Source of the DNA: Pachyseris speciosa
Taxonomy: Eukaryota > Cnidaria > Anthozoa > Scleractinia > Pachyseridae
Assembly: GCA_016490735.1 (NCBI GenBank)
Contig: JAEMWC010001017.1
Span: forward strand, 16,001 to 80,000
Length of the DNA: 64,000 nucleotides
Reading direction: 5' to 3'
Numbering within the stretch: position 1 is the stretch's first letter; every line of letters begins with the position of its first letter. The position numbers and the translations under genes are program-made. Positions 36,960 to 47,600 of this stretch are shown in pieces. The notes under the pieces were generated by a model. That model was not told where the DNA came from. It searched no databases and was given only the letters and a program-made list of their open reading frames with translations.

Positions 36960-37784
36960 ATGGATATAGAACGTATGAAAAGGCTTCTTGAAAGTGGAAT
37001 TGAAGCGAAAAAAGTTCGTGAAGCTATCAAGACTTATGAATATGCAAAACAGGATGCATATGATACAACATCAGAATTACTTAAACCCTCTATTGATGTC
37101 CAGAAGAGTGTGAAAGAAAGTGTTGACAAAAAACAGGATAAAGTCATTGAACAGTTGAAAGAAAACCAGCAGGATTTAAAACGAGGACTTGATGATGTTA
37201 TAGAATCTAATATAAGAGCAATTACAATGGGAACGGAACTTCCTTTAGCCATTGAAGCGCCTAAAGAAGATGAAATGAGGGCAAGAAACCCAGCATTTTA
37301 AATATCGATAACTATTTCGATAAAGATGACAGAATTATATTGAAAAATAACAAGCTTTTGAAACCATCCGATTTAACTCAAGTCACCCCACAAAAACTTC
37401 TTGAAGAAAGGAAAAAGCTTCAAAAATTGCCCAAGATCTAGGAAGAAGAAAAAAAAATCAATCACTGTAGAAGAAAATTAATCTCATAAAAGAGAAATAC
37501 AAGCTTTGAAGAAATATAGAGAAACGATTACAGATGTATTGAGTTCTTACAAATACAAAACAGGGCAAGGAATGAGAAAGAGAAAACAATATGGAGCTAA
37601 TGTTGTCCATTATAATAATATCAATGACTTGCTTTCAAGACTACAGTTGCTGGTGGGTCTTTTTGCTGGCAACAACAGTATGAGTGTCAGAAATGAGTTT
37701 GTAAAGATATTGCATACTTTAAGCAGACTTGGATTAGTTGGAAACGATGAGCTGAATAAAATAATGATGAAATATCTAATGTAA
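36960..37784 (+). pseudogene. Coiled-coil minor virion protein, broken in the middle
   Basis: The first part (ATG at 36960 to 37301) encodes MDIERMKRLLESGIEAKKVR and a Lys/Glu/Gln-rich coiled coil (DKKQDKVIEQLKENQQDLKR). From about 37293 the protein-like reading moves into another frame (NYFDKDDRIILKNNKLLKPS), passes near 37430-37490 through stops, and continues in 37506-37784 with LKKYRETITDVLSSYKYK and a Leu-rich helical end (NDLLSRLQLLVGLFAGNNS). The whole would be about 270 residues. A TTG two codons upstream could also be read as a start, but the ATG follows the TCTAACA box. No enzymatic motif; position before the penton gene suggests a structural or assembly role. Confidence 0.55.
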
Positions 37785-37790
37785 TTGTAT

Positions 37791-38575
37791 ATGACAGAAA
37801 TTTCATTACGATTCAACAGTAAAAACAGAGACAAAATTGGTGTTAGTAAGAGTCATGATTTTGAAAAAAGATTCAATACACCTATCAAATTAACGAATGA
37901 TTTGAAATATGAAATGGCTGTGAATGTTATCAATATGACATACAGTTGGTACAACATCAGAGAATTTTTTGGGAATAATCAAATTAAATATAGCTATGAC
38001 AAAGGTGTAAACTGGGAAACAATAACATTCGTTGACGGGATGTATTCATACGACGATATCAATAGTTACATTCATGAGTATATGAGTAAAAATAGCCATG
38101 TACTGAATCCATCTGAAACAGACAAATCAAAATTCAAGTATGGTATCAATATATATTTCGTTTTGTCAACATACCGCATTTTGATTGAACTCAATGAAAA
38201 TTATCGTGTGGATCTGAGAAATAATGATTTCAGAAAACTTATCGGTTTCGATTCAAAATTAGTTTCAGCAACAGAATATGGAACAAATCTACCAGATATT
38301 ACAAGAGGAGTGGATGAAATTTATATCAATTGTGATAATGTGATAGATAGCATTGTTGATGGAAATAGTACAAATACAATCGCTGTTATTCCAGTCACAG
38401 ATCTCGTCAGAAGTTTACCTTTCACTTACAAACCTCGTTTTCTTTCATGGAATCCTATCTCAACACACACAATCAGCTCAATACGTTTTTATGTCACTGA
38501 TTCTTCTAGACACCAGTTGATTTTAATGGGATAGATTGGTATATTGAGTTATTCTTGAGAGGTGTGGAATTATAA
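37791..38575 (+). pseudogene. Penton (minor capsid) protein, single jelly-roll type
   Basis: The ATG at 37791 begins MTEISLRFNSKNRD. The sequence YEMAVNVINMTYSWYNIREF (about 41-60), YSYDDINSYIHEYM and the following strands match the minor capsid proteins of Polintons, which form the capsid vertices with a single jelly roll. The long open frame runs to 38534, but near 38505-38515 the protein-like reading changes frame and ends at 38573-38575 with IDWYIELFLRG. It is thus nearly intact, with only the last ~20 residues displaced. It has a TATCTAATGTAATTGTATATG start context. Confidence 0.75.
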
Positions 38576-38588
38576 AACCTAATAGTAT

Positions 38589-38837
38589 ATGAGGAGATTT
38601 GAATACGTGGAATATGAAAAATATCACACAAAACAGGGTAAAGGAATAGTGAGCGATGCTGTCAAAACAGCTGTAAAAAAAGCAGCTACAACAATTGGTG
38701 AACATGTTGGCAAAAAAGGTGGTGACAAAATAATAGAACTTTTAAGTAAGAAAAAGAGAAAAAGTGGAACTGAGAGTGAGATTAAGACTGGGGGTGAGAT
38801 CAAAAGAAAGAGAGGTAGACCTCGAAAAATTAAGTAA
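38589..38837 (+). CDS. Small basic AT-hook protein of the virion gene cluster
   Basis: 82 residues: a short N-terminus (MRRFEYVEYEKYHTKQGKG), an Ala/Lys/Gly amphipathic middle and a basic tail ending KRKRGRPRKIK, a classic AT-hook core (GRPRK). It lies between penton and major capsid genes and is preceded by CCTAATAGTATATG. By position and composition it may condense DNA inside the capsid, as core proteins do. The function is an inference. The frame is intact. Confidence 0.65.
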   Translation: MRRFEYVEYEKYHTKQGKGIVSDAVKTAVKKAATTIGEHVGKKGGDKIIELLSKKKRKSGTESEIKTGGEIKRKRGRPRKIK

Positions 38838-38859
38838 CTTTTATCTAACACAATAATAT

Positions 38860-40144
38860 ATGTCAAACTATCGCGACTCAAAATATATCGAACGATATGA
38901 AGATGTTGTCTTTGAGCTTGAGACAGCACTTAATACAGTGGTTGCAAACAATGCTCATCAGAGGAAAACAGGTTACCGATTTGTTGTTGATAACAGTGGA
39001 GAGACAACACCATTCGATTGGTATAATGCCCGTTTTGAAATTGATTTTATTGTCAAAAAGCTTGCAAATGGAAACGCAATAGATGCAAATGATCAAAACG
39101 GTATTGTGAATTCAGTATATTCTCTCATTAACACTTTGAATGTGAAGGTGAATGGTATCGATGTTTATGAATGCCGAGATGCTAACCAAGCTACAAATAT
39201 TCAAATCATTACTTGAATATTCGGGTTATGCTGCAAGTCAGGGAACCAATGAGTTCTTCTATCTTGACACAAACAGAAATGCTGATGACAGAGCAGCTGA
39301 AGATGCTACTCGCAACGCAGGTTTCACAGCCAGAAAAACTGTTGACCGGTGCCAATGGAAAAGTGTATGCAGAAGCATCATTGAACAGATACGGGTTTTT
39401 TCAAGAGCCTTTATGGTGAAATCCTACCCAATTCAAAAGTCGAGCTCAATGTAACAGTTAGAGTGATGAAAATCTGATTTGGCTGGCTGCCGATGATTGT
39501 CGTGTGGTGATCACTAGATTCCAGCTGTTTGTTCCAAGAATAATTTTCAATTCTGCGGGAAAGTCTTTGTACATGGGCACTTATCTTGACACTAGGAAGT
39601 GGACTTACATGAGAGAAATGGTTGAGAGAGGTAATTCAACAAGACAACAGACAGCTAATTTCCGTATTTCAACAGGAATAAACAAACCAAGGCATGTATT
39701 TGTTTTCATCATCAATGATGCTAATGATGCATCTCAGACAGCCAATAAATTCTTGTATAACACATTCTCTGTTGCAAATAACCAGACTTTGACTAATTGC
39801 TATCTAGAGGTTGGAAATGGAAACGATTATCCAGAGGTTCATTACAAACCATCAACAGAGCCCACAAGGGTATTCAGAGACGTTTTAAATTATGTTCGTG
39901 TTGTGAATGAATTCAATGAAAACACCCTGCTGACAGAGGTAACTTTGGTACAATATTCCCTTTCATTTATTTTGATCTGACAAAACAGAAGCAGGACATA
40001 AAAGATGGAATGACAAAACTGACTTTCAAATACACTTTGAGTGGTGTAACAAATGCTGATTGCAGTGTGTATGCACTTGTGCTGTATGAACAGGATGTTG
40101 AAATGAGAAAGACTGATGGAAAACTTATACTGAGATCTATGTAA
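38860..40144 (+). pseudogene. Major capsid protein (double jelly-roll type), multiply frameshifted
   Basis: It starts MSNYRDSKYIERYEDVVFEL after TATCTAACACAATAATATATG. Protein-like reading moves through at least four frame changes (near 39195, 39345, 39415-39500 and 39945) and ends at a stop at 40142-40144 after a strand-rich tail (SVYALVLYEQDVEMRKTDGK). Segments such as AAEDATRNAGFTARK, YAEASLNRYGFFQEPLW and FQLFVPRIIFNSAGKSLY resemble Polinton major capsid proteins. The total of about 430 codons is on the short side. Identification rests on gene order (penton, capsid, protease) and residue character; this copy cannot make the full protein. Confidence 0.7.
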
Positions 40145-40149
40145 ATGGA

Positions 40150-40235
40150 ATAATTAATTAAATAATTAAATTAATTAAATAAATTAAATAAAATAAATAA
40201 TTAAATAATTAAATTAAATCATTATTTATATTAAA
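40150..40235. repeat. AT-only simple repeat between virion genes
   Basis: An AATTAAATAA-type run without any G or C for most of its length. It separates the capsid gene from the next start, which has TATATTATATG. Confidence 0.9.
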
Positions 40236-40261
40236 TACAATTTAGTATAAACATATATTAT

Positions 40262-41568
40262 ATGACTACTTATCATCCTCATGGAGTGACACTGTCACAA
40301 GGTCAGAAAGAAAAGCTGGCAAAAGCTATTAAATCAAATTCAGCGGTAACATTGAGGCTGACTCATGATGAATTATCTGGCGGTGATCAACTTATGTTGA
40401 CAAAGACACAAATCAACAAACTGACAAAATCAAAAAGAATGGAACTGGTTCAGATTTGAAGATATCAAAAGCACAAGTCAGAAAGGCGGTTGTATATGGA
40501 GGTTCTCTTTGGTCAAGTCTTTTTTCACTTGGAACAAGACTATTACCATATGCAGGTAAGGCAGTAGCTAAAGCGACTCCAGCATTGGCCACAGGTGCTC
40601 TTTCTTCATTAGCAAGTCTCGGCATTGATAAACTATTTGGGAAGAAACAAAAAGGAGGATTCATTATTCCCAATGAAAACTTGCCCCAACTATTGAATTT
40701 TGGAAATTTATTGAATGTGAGACAAATGGCTGATCTTGTAAATGCAATGCAGTCTGGTGGACAACTTGCTATCAAACCAACAAAAACTCAGTCTGGTGGG
40801 TTTCTTGGAACACTTTTAGCAAGTATTGGAATTCCTCTACTTATGAAAGCCTTGACTGGAAAGGGTTTGCATGTTGAACACAGCCGTTCTAGACGGTCAA
40901 TACCAGTTCATGTTCCAGATCACATTGCAGTCAAAAAAAATAAAAGTGGTGGGAAACATGCTATGATTCCATGGCAATCACCCCCAGTTGTTGGTACATG
41001 GGATAACCCAATCGGTTATGGAATGAAAAAAAAAGACCAAAAAGGGAAAAGGGCTTCTACTAGGGAAAGACAGTCCATTCAATTCAATCCCCATACTAGG
41101 AACCATTTTGTAAATAAACCATTATCCAACCTTGATTTGATCAATTGGGTGAAACAACTTGGAATAAAACATTTTAGAGGAGTATTTTCAAGAGACAATC
41201 TGCCGAGACAAATAAAAAACAATGAATGTGGGATAGTCAATCTTGATTCCAAAATTGGACCTGGTACTCATTGGGTTTGTTATAGGAATTTCAAAAATGA
41301 TAAATACGGTGAATACTTCGACTCTTTCGGTTTAATGATGCCAACAGAAGTTCAAATGTATATGACTACAAGCGGTAAACAACTTGAATACTCTGGTGAT
41401 GAGATACAAGAAAGGGAATCAGTATTATGTGGATATTGGTGTTTATACTATCTTCTTGAGAGACAAAAAGGAACATCTATACTGGATATAATACACAATT
41501 CCAGATTCAATCCAGCAGATGTGAGTGTCATTCACAGATTCATCATAGACTACTTTGAAAATATGTAA
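40262..41568 (+). pseudogene. PRO: Glycine-rich virion protein joined to adenovirus-type cysteine protease
   Basis: The first 65-codon frame (ATG 40262) ends at 40457-40459. The 370-codon frame that follows opens at a TTG (40456), and protein-like reading changes frame near 40435 in an A-run. The N-terminal half (to about residue 150 of the second frame) is hydrophobic and Gly/Lys-rich (GGFLGTLLASIGIPLLMKAL), like the pX-type virion proteins of Polintons. The C-terminal ~165 residues are an adenain/Ulp1-like protease: His in GPGTHWVCY, Asp in YFDSFG and Cys in SVLCGYWCLYYLL. This enzyme matures capsid proteins. The protease part has no ATG of its own near its boundary, suggesting a fused precursor. 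Confidence 0.8.
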
Positions 41569-41580
41569 CTTATATGTATA

Positions 41581-41739
41581 ATGGTAAAATCATATTGTGT
41601 GAAACAGAAGAAGCAGACTGAGTGTGTACCAGGAAGCGAAACATACCAAAAGACTAAAAATGGAAGAGCCATGATGAAATGCAAGTGTGCTGAGTGTGGG
41701 ATCACAAAGACTAAGTTTGTCAAAGGGAAGGGAAACTAA
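41581..41739 (+). CDS. Tiny zinc-ribbon-like protein (52 residues)
   Basis: MVKSYCVKQKKQTEC starts the product and MKCKCAECGITKTKF ends it. The C-terminal CxCxxC cluster suggests metal binding. A similar tiny Cys-rich protein with a basic centre is a recurrent family in double jelly-roll viruses (DUF5679-like, from family recall). It starts 12 bases after the protease stop, in the context TATATGTATAATGG. The frame is intact. Confidence 0.6.
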   Translation: MVKSYCVKQKKQTECVPGSETYQKTKNGRAMMKCKCAECGITKTKFVKGKGN

Positions 41740-41783
41740 TTAGCCCGTCTGAAGGGGCGGGCATACTAGATTCAGCAGCAGAT

Positions 41784-42338
41784 ATGGCACTAACAGGATT
41801 CTTGGAACATGGGGTCCCTATTTTGGCAAAGAAAGGTGTTGAAATGGGGAGGTATTATGCATCAGAAGCATTGAGAAATCCAAAGTTGCAGAAAAAATTG
41901 ATTGATAAAGGACTTTCACTTGCAAAGCCGGCTATCACAAAGGTTGGGTCAGAAGCTTTAAAACAACTGTCAACAAAAGTGAGACCAAATATTCGTTACA
42001 AAACAGATATCAAGGGATTGGATTACGGTGGAGCTATTGATATCCACAAATTGATTGGCAAGCTTCCTAAAACCAAAGCTGGATGGACACCCAGTAAGTA
42101 TAATTATATGGGACCATACAATCCGTTGAATGAACAGTTGGAATATGATAAAAATACAGGTGAGGTTACAAAATGGAATGTCCTACCTTACAATAAAGTG
42201 GATGAGATAGCAGCTTACCACGATATTTGTTATGACATGAAAAAAGACAAAGGAGACTGTGATAGAACAATGATTAAATCTCTTGATCAGATTCCTTATG
42301 GTGAGATGCCAAAATGGGTCAAACAGCTAGATTCTTAA
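41784..42338 (+). CDS. Virion protein with phospholipase A2-type domain
   Basis: 184 residues. The N-terminal ~75 residues are Ala/Lys/Leu-rich helices. The rest contains YNYMGPYNPLNEQ (about 107-119), comparable to the calcium loop YxGPxN, and VDEIAAYHDICYDMKKDKGD (about 139-158) with the catalytic HDxxYD pair, the signature of parvovirus VP1-type phospholipase A2 domains. Such domains breach endosomal membranes during entry. Beyond the TAA at 42336-42338 a protein-like reading continues in another frame (DKKQKLGLGVPKNGKS) towards the integrase, so the two may once have formed one polypeptide. Confidence 0.8.
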   Translation: MALTGFLEHGVPILAKKGVEMGRYYASEALRNPKLQKKLIDKGLSLAKPAITKVGSEALKQLSTKVRPNIRYKTDIKGLDYGGAIDIHKLIGKLPKTKAGWTPSKYNYMGPYNPLNEQLEYDKNTGEVTKWNVLPYNKVDEIAAYHDICYDMKKDKGDCDRTMIKSLDQIPYGEMPKWVKQLDS

Positions 42339-42362
42339 TTGATAAAAAACAGAAATTAGGTC

Positions 42363-43341
42363 TTGGTGTTCCAAAAAACGGAAAAAGCCGTCGAGGAAGA
42401 AAACTGGCAAGAAAAATTAGCAGATGAATTACATGCACCCATAAAACGCAATTTTACTCCGCGGCGTGTGATTGTAAATAAAATTGATGAAATATGGGCA
42501 AGTGATCTAGTTGAAATGCAACAGTTCAGTAAATGGAATAAAGGTTATCGATATCTTCTTATGGTTATTGATGTCTTCAGCAAATATGGTTGGATTGTCC
42601 CATTGAAGGATAAGAAAGGTGAATCTGTCACTGAAGCATTCAAAACAATATTCAAGGAGGGCAGAAAACCGCAGTATTTATGGGTCGACAAGGGAAAAGA
42701 ATTCTATAACAAACACTTGAAGGACTTGCTAGGGAAACATAGTGCACAGATGTACTCAACTGAGAACGAAGAGAAGTCATCAGTAGTTGAAAGATGGAAT
42801 AGGACAATCAAGTCCAAAATGTGAAAGCAGTTCACTCTTCAAGGTAATACACAGTATTTAGACATGTTGCCAAAATTAGTGAAACAGTATAATAATACCA
42901 AACATTCAAGCATAAAGATGACACCTACAGAAGCTAGTAAAAAGAAGAATGAAGGAACTGTTTACTTCAATTTGTATGGTGATATGGAGCCATTAAAACA
43001 GAAACCAAAATTTAAAATAGGTGATAAGGTCCGGATATCTAAGTATAAACGGAATGTGTTTGACAAGGGCTATACACCAAATTGGACAGAAGAAGTGTTT
43101 ACAGTTGATAAGATCCAATACACTAATCCAATAACATACAAACTAAAAGATCTGAAAGGTGAAGATATTGAAGGGAGTTTTTATGAACCTGAATTATTAA
43201 AAGCCAGACAGGATGTTTTCCGTATCGATAAAGTCATTTGCAGAGACTATAAGAAAAAAACAAGCTTTGGTGAAGTGGAAGGGATATAGTGATGACTTCA
43301 ACAGTTGGATACCGATCAAGGATTTAAAAGAAATATTATAA
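42363..43341 (+). pseudogene. INT: Retroviral-type DDE integrase with C-terminal chromodomain, broken
   Basis: Catalytic residues: D in EIWASDLVEM, D in YLWVDKGKEF and E in SSVVERWNRT, with 33 residues between the last two, i.e. DDE of the rve fold. YLLMVIDVFSKYGWIVPLKD is typical of the family. A TGA at 42822-42824 interrupts the frame, which continues open to 43289. Near 43252-43262 (A-run) the reading changes frame and then encodes ALVKWKGYSDDFNSWIPI, a clear chromodomain core, ending at 43339-43341. The chromodomain presumably targets insertion to modified chromatin. The enzyme would cut TIR ends and make the 6-bp duplication. Confidence 0.9.
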
Positions 43342-43493
43342 AGAGAAAATTATCTAACATATATATAAGTAGACCTTACAGTAGTATATACTGTTATTTG
43401 CTCACGGTAGCCAAGAATATTATTATTCCTGACTATATTTAAACACAGGTTGAAAATGAATTAAAAAATAAATTATTATAATATAATATACAA
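43342..43493 (+). promoter_or_regulatory. Intergenic region with TCTAACA box
   Basis: It includes TTATCTAACATATATATAAG at 43350-43370 and ends in an ATAATATAATATAC stretch just before the ATG at 43494. It probably separates the structural/integration genes from the replication genes. No gene was recognised. Confidence 0.35.
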
Positions 43494-44270
43494 ATGCAAA
43501 AATATTCCTACGATAATAAAGAATTAGATGTATCAATAGATTGTTATCTTGATGATAAAAATGATATATGGTTCAGAGGTAGAGACACAGCTATTATTCT
43601 CGACTATAAAAATCCACAAAAAGCAATCAAGGATCATTTTTTATCTGATGATAGAATCTTAAGAGACCACAAAATCAGCATAAATTCACGATGTAACAAA
43701 ACGTTACCTCGTGCTGAGACCATCGAAAAAACTTTCAGATGTTTTTTTATAAATGAATCAGGATTTTATTCACTAATATTATCTTCTAAAAAACAAGAAG
43801 CTGTAAAATTCAAACATTGGGTTACATCAAAAGTATTGCCATCAATCAGGAAACAGGGATATTACAAACAGTTTAATGACAGAAGTAATAATATGCTATT
43901 AATTGAATGTGAAAATGATCTGCATTATAAGATTGTTTCATTCATCAGAAAGAAATATGAAGACGCATTACTTATTGCCGGATTAGGTGAGAATCAAATA
44001 AGCCCAAACATGAGAATCAGAAGTTATAACAAAGGATATATGGCTGGTCAGTGTGATTTGATGTTATTGAATCCAACTGAAAAATACAATGCTCTGTGCC
44101 TGGAATTCAAAAGCCCTACTGGCATCTTCGCTGTATCCAATAATCAACTTAAAATAAAGGTAATGTATGAGAAAAATGAATGTCGGTACCTCATGAGTAA
44201 TTGTTTCGAGGACTTGATCCACGAAATAACCAAGCATATGGAAGAAAGCAGAAGATATATAAAAGGATAA
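43494..44270 (+). CDS. BRO-N domain protein with nuclease-like C-terminal domain
   Basis: 258 residues, intact. The N-terminal half has WFRGRDTAIILDYKNPQKAI (about 26-45), FINESGFYSLILSSKKQEAV and FKHWVTSKVLPSIRKQGYY, the standard BRO-N (Bro family) fold core that binds DNA. The C-terminal half has GQCDLMLLNP and ALCLEFKSPTGIFAVSNNQL, which fits a PD-(D/E)xK or VRR-NUC-like nuclease (D...ExK...Q). BRO-N proteins are common in large DNA viruses and Polintons. The combination could resolve or nick replication intermediates; that role is inferred. Confidence 0.75.
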   Translation: MQKYSYDNKELDVSIDCYLDDKNDIWFRGRDTAIILDYKNPQKAIKDHFLSDDRILRDHKISINSRCNKTLPRAETIEKTFRCFFINESGFYSLILSSKKQEAVKFKHWVTSKVLPSIRKQGYYKQFNDRSNNMLLIECENDLHYKIVSFIRKKYEDALLIAGLGENQISPNMRIRSYNKGYMAGQCDLMLLNPTEKYNALCLEFKSPTGIFAVSNNQLKIKVMYEKNECRYLMSNCFEDLIHEITKHMEESRRYIKG

Positions 44271-44298
44271 TAAATAAATATATAGTTTAATATATATA

Positions 44299-44508
44299 AT
44301 GGAGAATCAAAATATCAAAAGAGGCAAAGGAAGACCTAGAAAATATGAAACAAAAGAAAAAGCAAAAGAAGCTTTCAGAATATATAAGAACAATTACATG
44401 GTAAATAAAGAATGGTACTGCGAAGTTTGTAATAATGGTAAAAATTACACACTGGCAGGCAAAACTCTTCACAATAGAACAAAAAAGCATCAAAGAAATA
44501 TAGTTTGA
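44299..44508 (+). CDS. Small AT-hook/zinc-finger protein
   Basis: 69 residues: IKRGKGRPRKYETK (AT-hook-like GRPRK) followed by a Lys/Ala helix and a C2H2-like finger YCEVC...LHNRTKKHQ. The ATG follows TTTAATATATATA. It would bind AT-rich DNA, perhaps its own promoters or TIRs. The frame is intact. It is the second GRPRK protein of this element. Confidence 0.6.
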   Translation: MENQNIKRGKGRPRKYETKEKAKEAFRIYKNNYMVNKEWYCEVCNNGKNYTLAGKTLHNRTKKHQRNIV

Positions 44509-44639
44509 ATCAGTTCAAAGGATTCCAGTATTTGGGATCACTTGAATTCTCACCCCTACTTAAACGCGCCATTGAAACTCACTTAAAATAAAAAATATAG
44601 ATATATAATAGATGGAAAAAAATTATCTCACGCATTAAT

Positions 44640-47600
44640 ATGAATAAGAAAGAATACAAAAAACTGAGCAAACGACAGCTCATCGAAATGTTAATCAAAA
44701 TGAATGAAAGGCTTGAAAAAATTGAGAAGCAACAGAAGAAACCAAAAATAGTTATCGTGAATGATACAAAACCTGTGCCTGCACCTCGCAACAAAATAAT
44801 TCTTCCACCAATGGAATTCAGGGACAAACCAACCCAGCACCTCGCAAGAGTGTAAAGCAGATGGCTCAAGATTATGAAGACAACATAATTCCTCCGCCAA
44901 TAGAGTTCAGAGACAGTCCTGTGCCAACCCCAGAACCAAGAGACCAACACCTGCACCGAGGACTAAGATTATACAAACAGAGAAAGCTCTAAAGGGGTAT
45001 ACCAAGTCTTTTGAAATTGATATAAAAAATGACAAAGACCCGCTAGAGCAACTACTAAACACAAGAATGGCAATCGAAACACACATTAAAAAATTGTTAA
45101 ATGAAATGAAAGGACTGAAATTTGTTGAAACACTCAAGGTAACATTCACAAAAATGACTAACGGAGCAATAGAATACAAAACCGCATATTTCAACAGTCA
45201 AGCTGAAACACTTGTGAATAATCTGGAAGTCACTGAATCACTGCAATTGTCAAAACAGCAAATCTTGAATAAGATAGCTCAATGGATATCTGAAGGTTCA
45301 GGTTGGACTGTTGATTCAGTTGATAGTCATTATATCAATGTTGTCAAATATCAACCAATGAGAGGTTCTTCATACATAAAACTACCGGCAGAATTACGAA
45401 ATAGTGCCAAAGGTTTAGTTAACTTGAAAAATGAAGATAATGAATGCTTCCGGTGGTGTCACATCAGACACTTGAACCCACAAGAGAAATACCCACAGAG
45501 GATTAAAAAAGTTGATAGGAAATTTATTGAAAATTTAGATTATTCAGGAATTGAATTTCCAGTGACTACCAAACATTACAATAAGATTGAAAAACAAAAT
45601 GAGATCAACATCAATGTTTTCGGTTATGAGGACAAACAACCATATCCAAAATATGTATCAAAAGAGAAATATGCAGACTGCTTGAATCTGCTTCTAATAA
45701 CTGAAAATGAAAACAAGCATTATGTGCTAATCAAAGATTTCAATAAGTTTATGTACAATCAAACAAAGCACAAAGAAAGAAAACACTTTTGTATGCACTG
45801 TCTTCAATGCTTCAGCTCTGAAAGGGTTCTGAACGATCACAAGGACAACTGCATGCAAGTAAATGGCACACAGGCAATAAACATGCCAAACAAAGATAAC
45901 AACATACTGAAATTCAACAACTTTCATAAACAACAGCAGGTACCATTTGTGATCTATGCTGATTTTGAGGCCATCACTGAAAAAATACACGGTTGCCAAC
46001 CCAACAGTGATAAATCATATACTGAAGCGCATTAGAAGCATACTGATTGTGGATATGGTTACAAAGTTGTTTGTTGTTATGATGATAAATACAGCAAACC
46101 AGCAGTAATATACAGGGGTGAAAAGGCTGTGTACAAATTTATGGAAGCTATGCTGGAGGAAGTCAAATATTGCAAGAATGTTGTGAAAAAAAATTTTAAC
46201 AAACCATTGAAAATGACTAAAGATGATGAAGAGAAATTCCAAAAAGCCAAAGTTTGTCACATTTGTGATAAAAAATACACTGACAAAGATATCCGAGTTC
46301 GAGATCATTGTCATATTACCGGCAAGTATAGAGGTTCTGCTCACCAAGATTGTAATCTGAAACTCAGAGTGAACCCAGATGAAATAAAGATACCAGCCAT
46401 ATTTCACAATCTAAGAGGCTATGATAGTCATTTTATTATGCAGGAGATTGGAGCCATTGTTAAGAAGCACACTTACAAAAACAAGAAAGGTGAAGACTGT
46501 CAAATGAATATCAATGCTATCCCAAATAACATGGAGAAGTATATGGCTTCCATGCTTGGTAATCACTTGACCTTCATTGATAGCTTCCAATTCATGAGCT
46601 CAAGTTTGGAAAAACTTGTCAGCAATCTTCCAAAAGAAGCCTTAAAATACACCTCACAAGAGTTCAAGGGAAAGGATCTTAATTTGATGGCGCAAAAAGG
46701 TGTTTATCCTTATGACTATATGGATAGTTTCGATAAATTTAACCAAAACCTGCCGTCAAAAGAAAAATTTTATAGCATATTAAGTGATGAACACATCAGT
46801 GATGAAGACTATGCGCATGCTCAAAATGTGTGGAATACATTCTCAATCAAAAATATGGTCGATTATCATGATCTGTACCTTAAAACAGATGTACTCCTAC
46901 TGGCTGATGTATTTGAAAATTTCAGAAAAACATGCCTTGAGTACTACAAACTGGACCCGTGTCACTATTTCACATCTCCAGGGCTATCTTGGGACGCCAT
47001 GCTTAAAATGACTGACATTAAACTAGAGCTTATGGTTGATATTGATATGTTTCAATTCATTGAAAAGGGTATGCGTGGAGGAATCAGTTATATAGCCGAC
47101 AGATACGGAAAAGCAAACAATAAATACATGAAAGATTACAATGAGAAGGCGCCCTCGAAGTACATCATGTATCTAGATGCAAATAATTTGTATGGTTGGG
47201 CTATGAGTCAATATTTACCAACCGGTGGTTTCAAATGGTTGACAGAAAAGCGGATCAGCAAGTTAGACCTGGCTGTCTATAAAGAAGACAGCAACAAAGG
47301 TTTGATACTTGAAGTTGATTTAGAATACCCCCAAGAGTTACATGATCTTCACAATGACTATCCACTGGGACCGGAAAAGGTCAAAGTGACTGGGGACATG
47401 CTATCAAATTACTGTACAAACATCGCGAAGAAATATAAAATATCAACTGGTTTGGTACATAAACTGATACCAACATTAAGCAACAAAGAAAAATACGTGC
47501 TCCATTATAGGAACCTCCAATTATACACTGATCTCGGTTTGAAAATAACTAAAGTCCATCGAGTTCTAAAGTTCAATCAGTCCCCTTGGCTCAGACAGTA

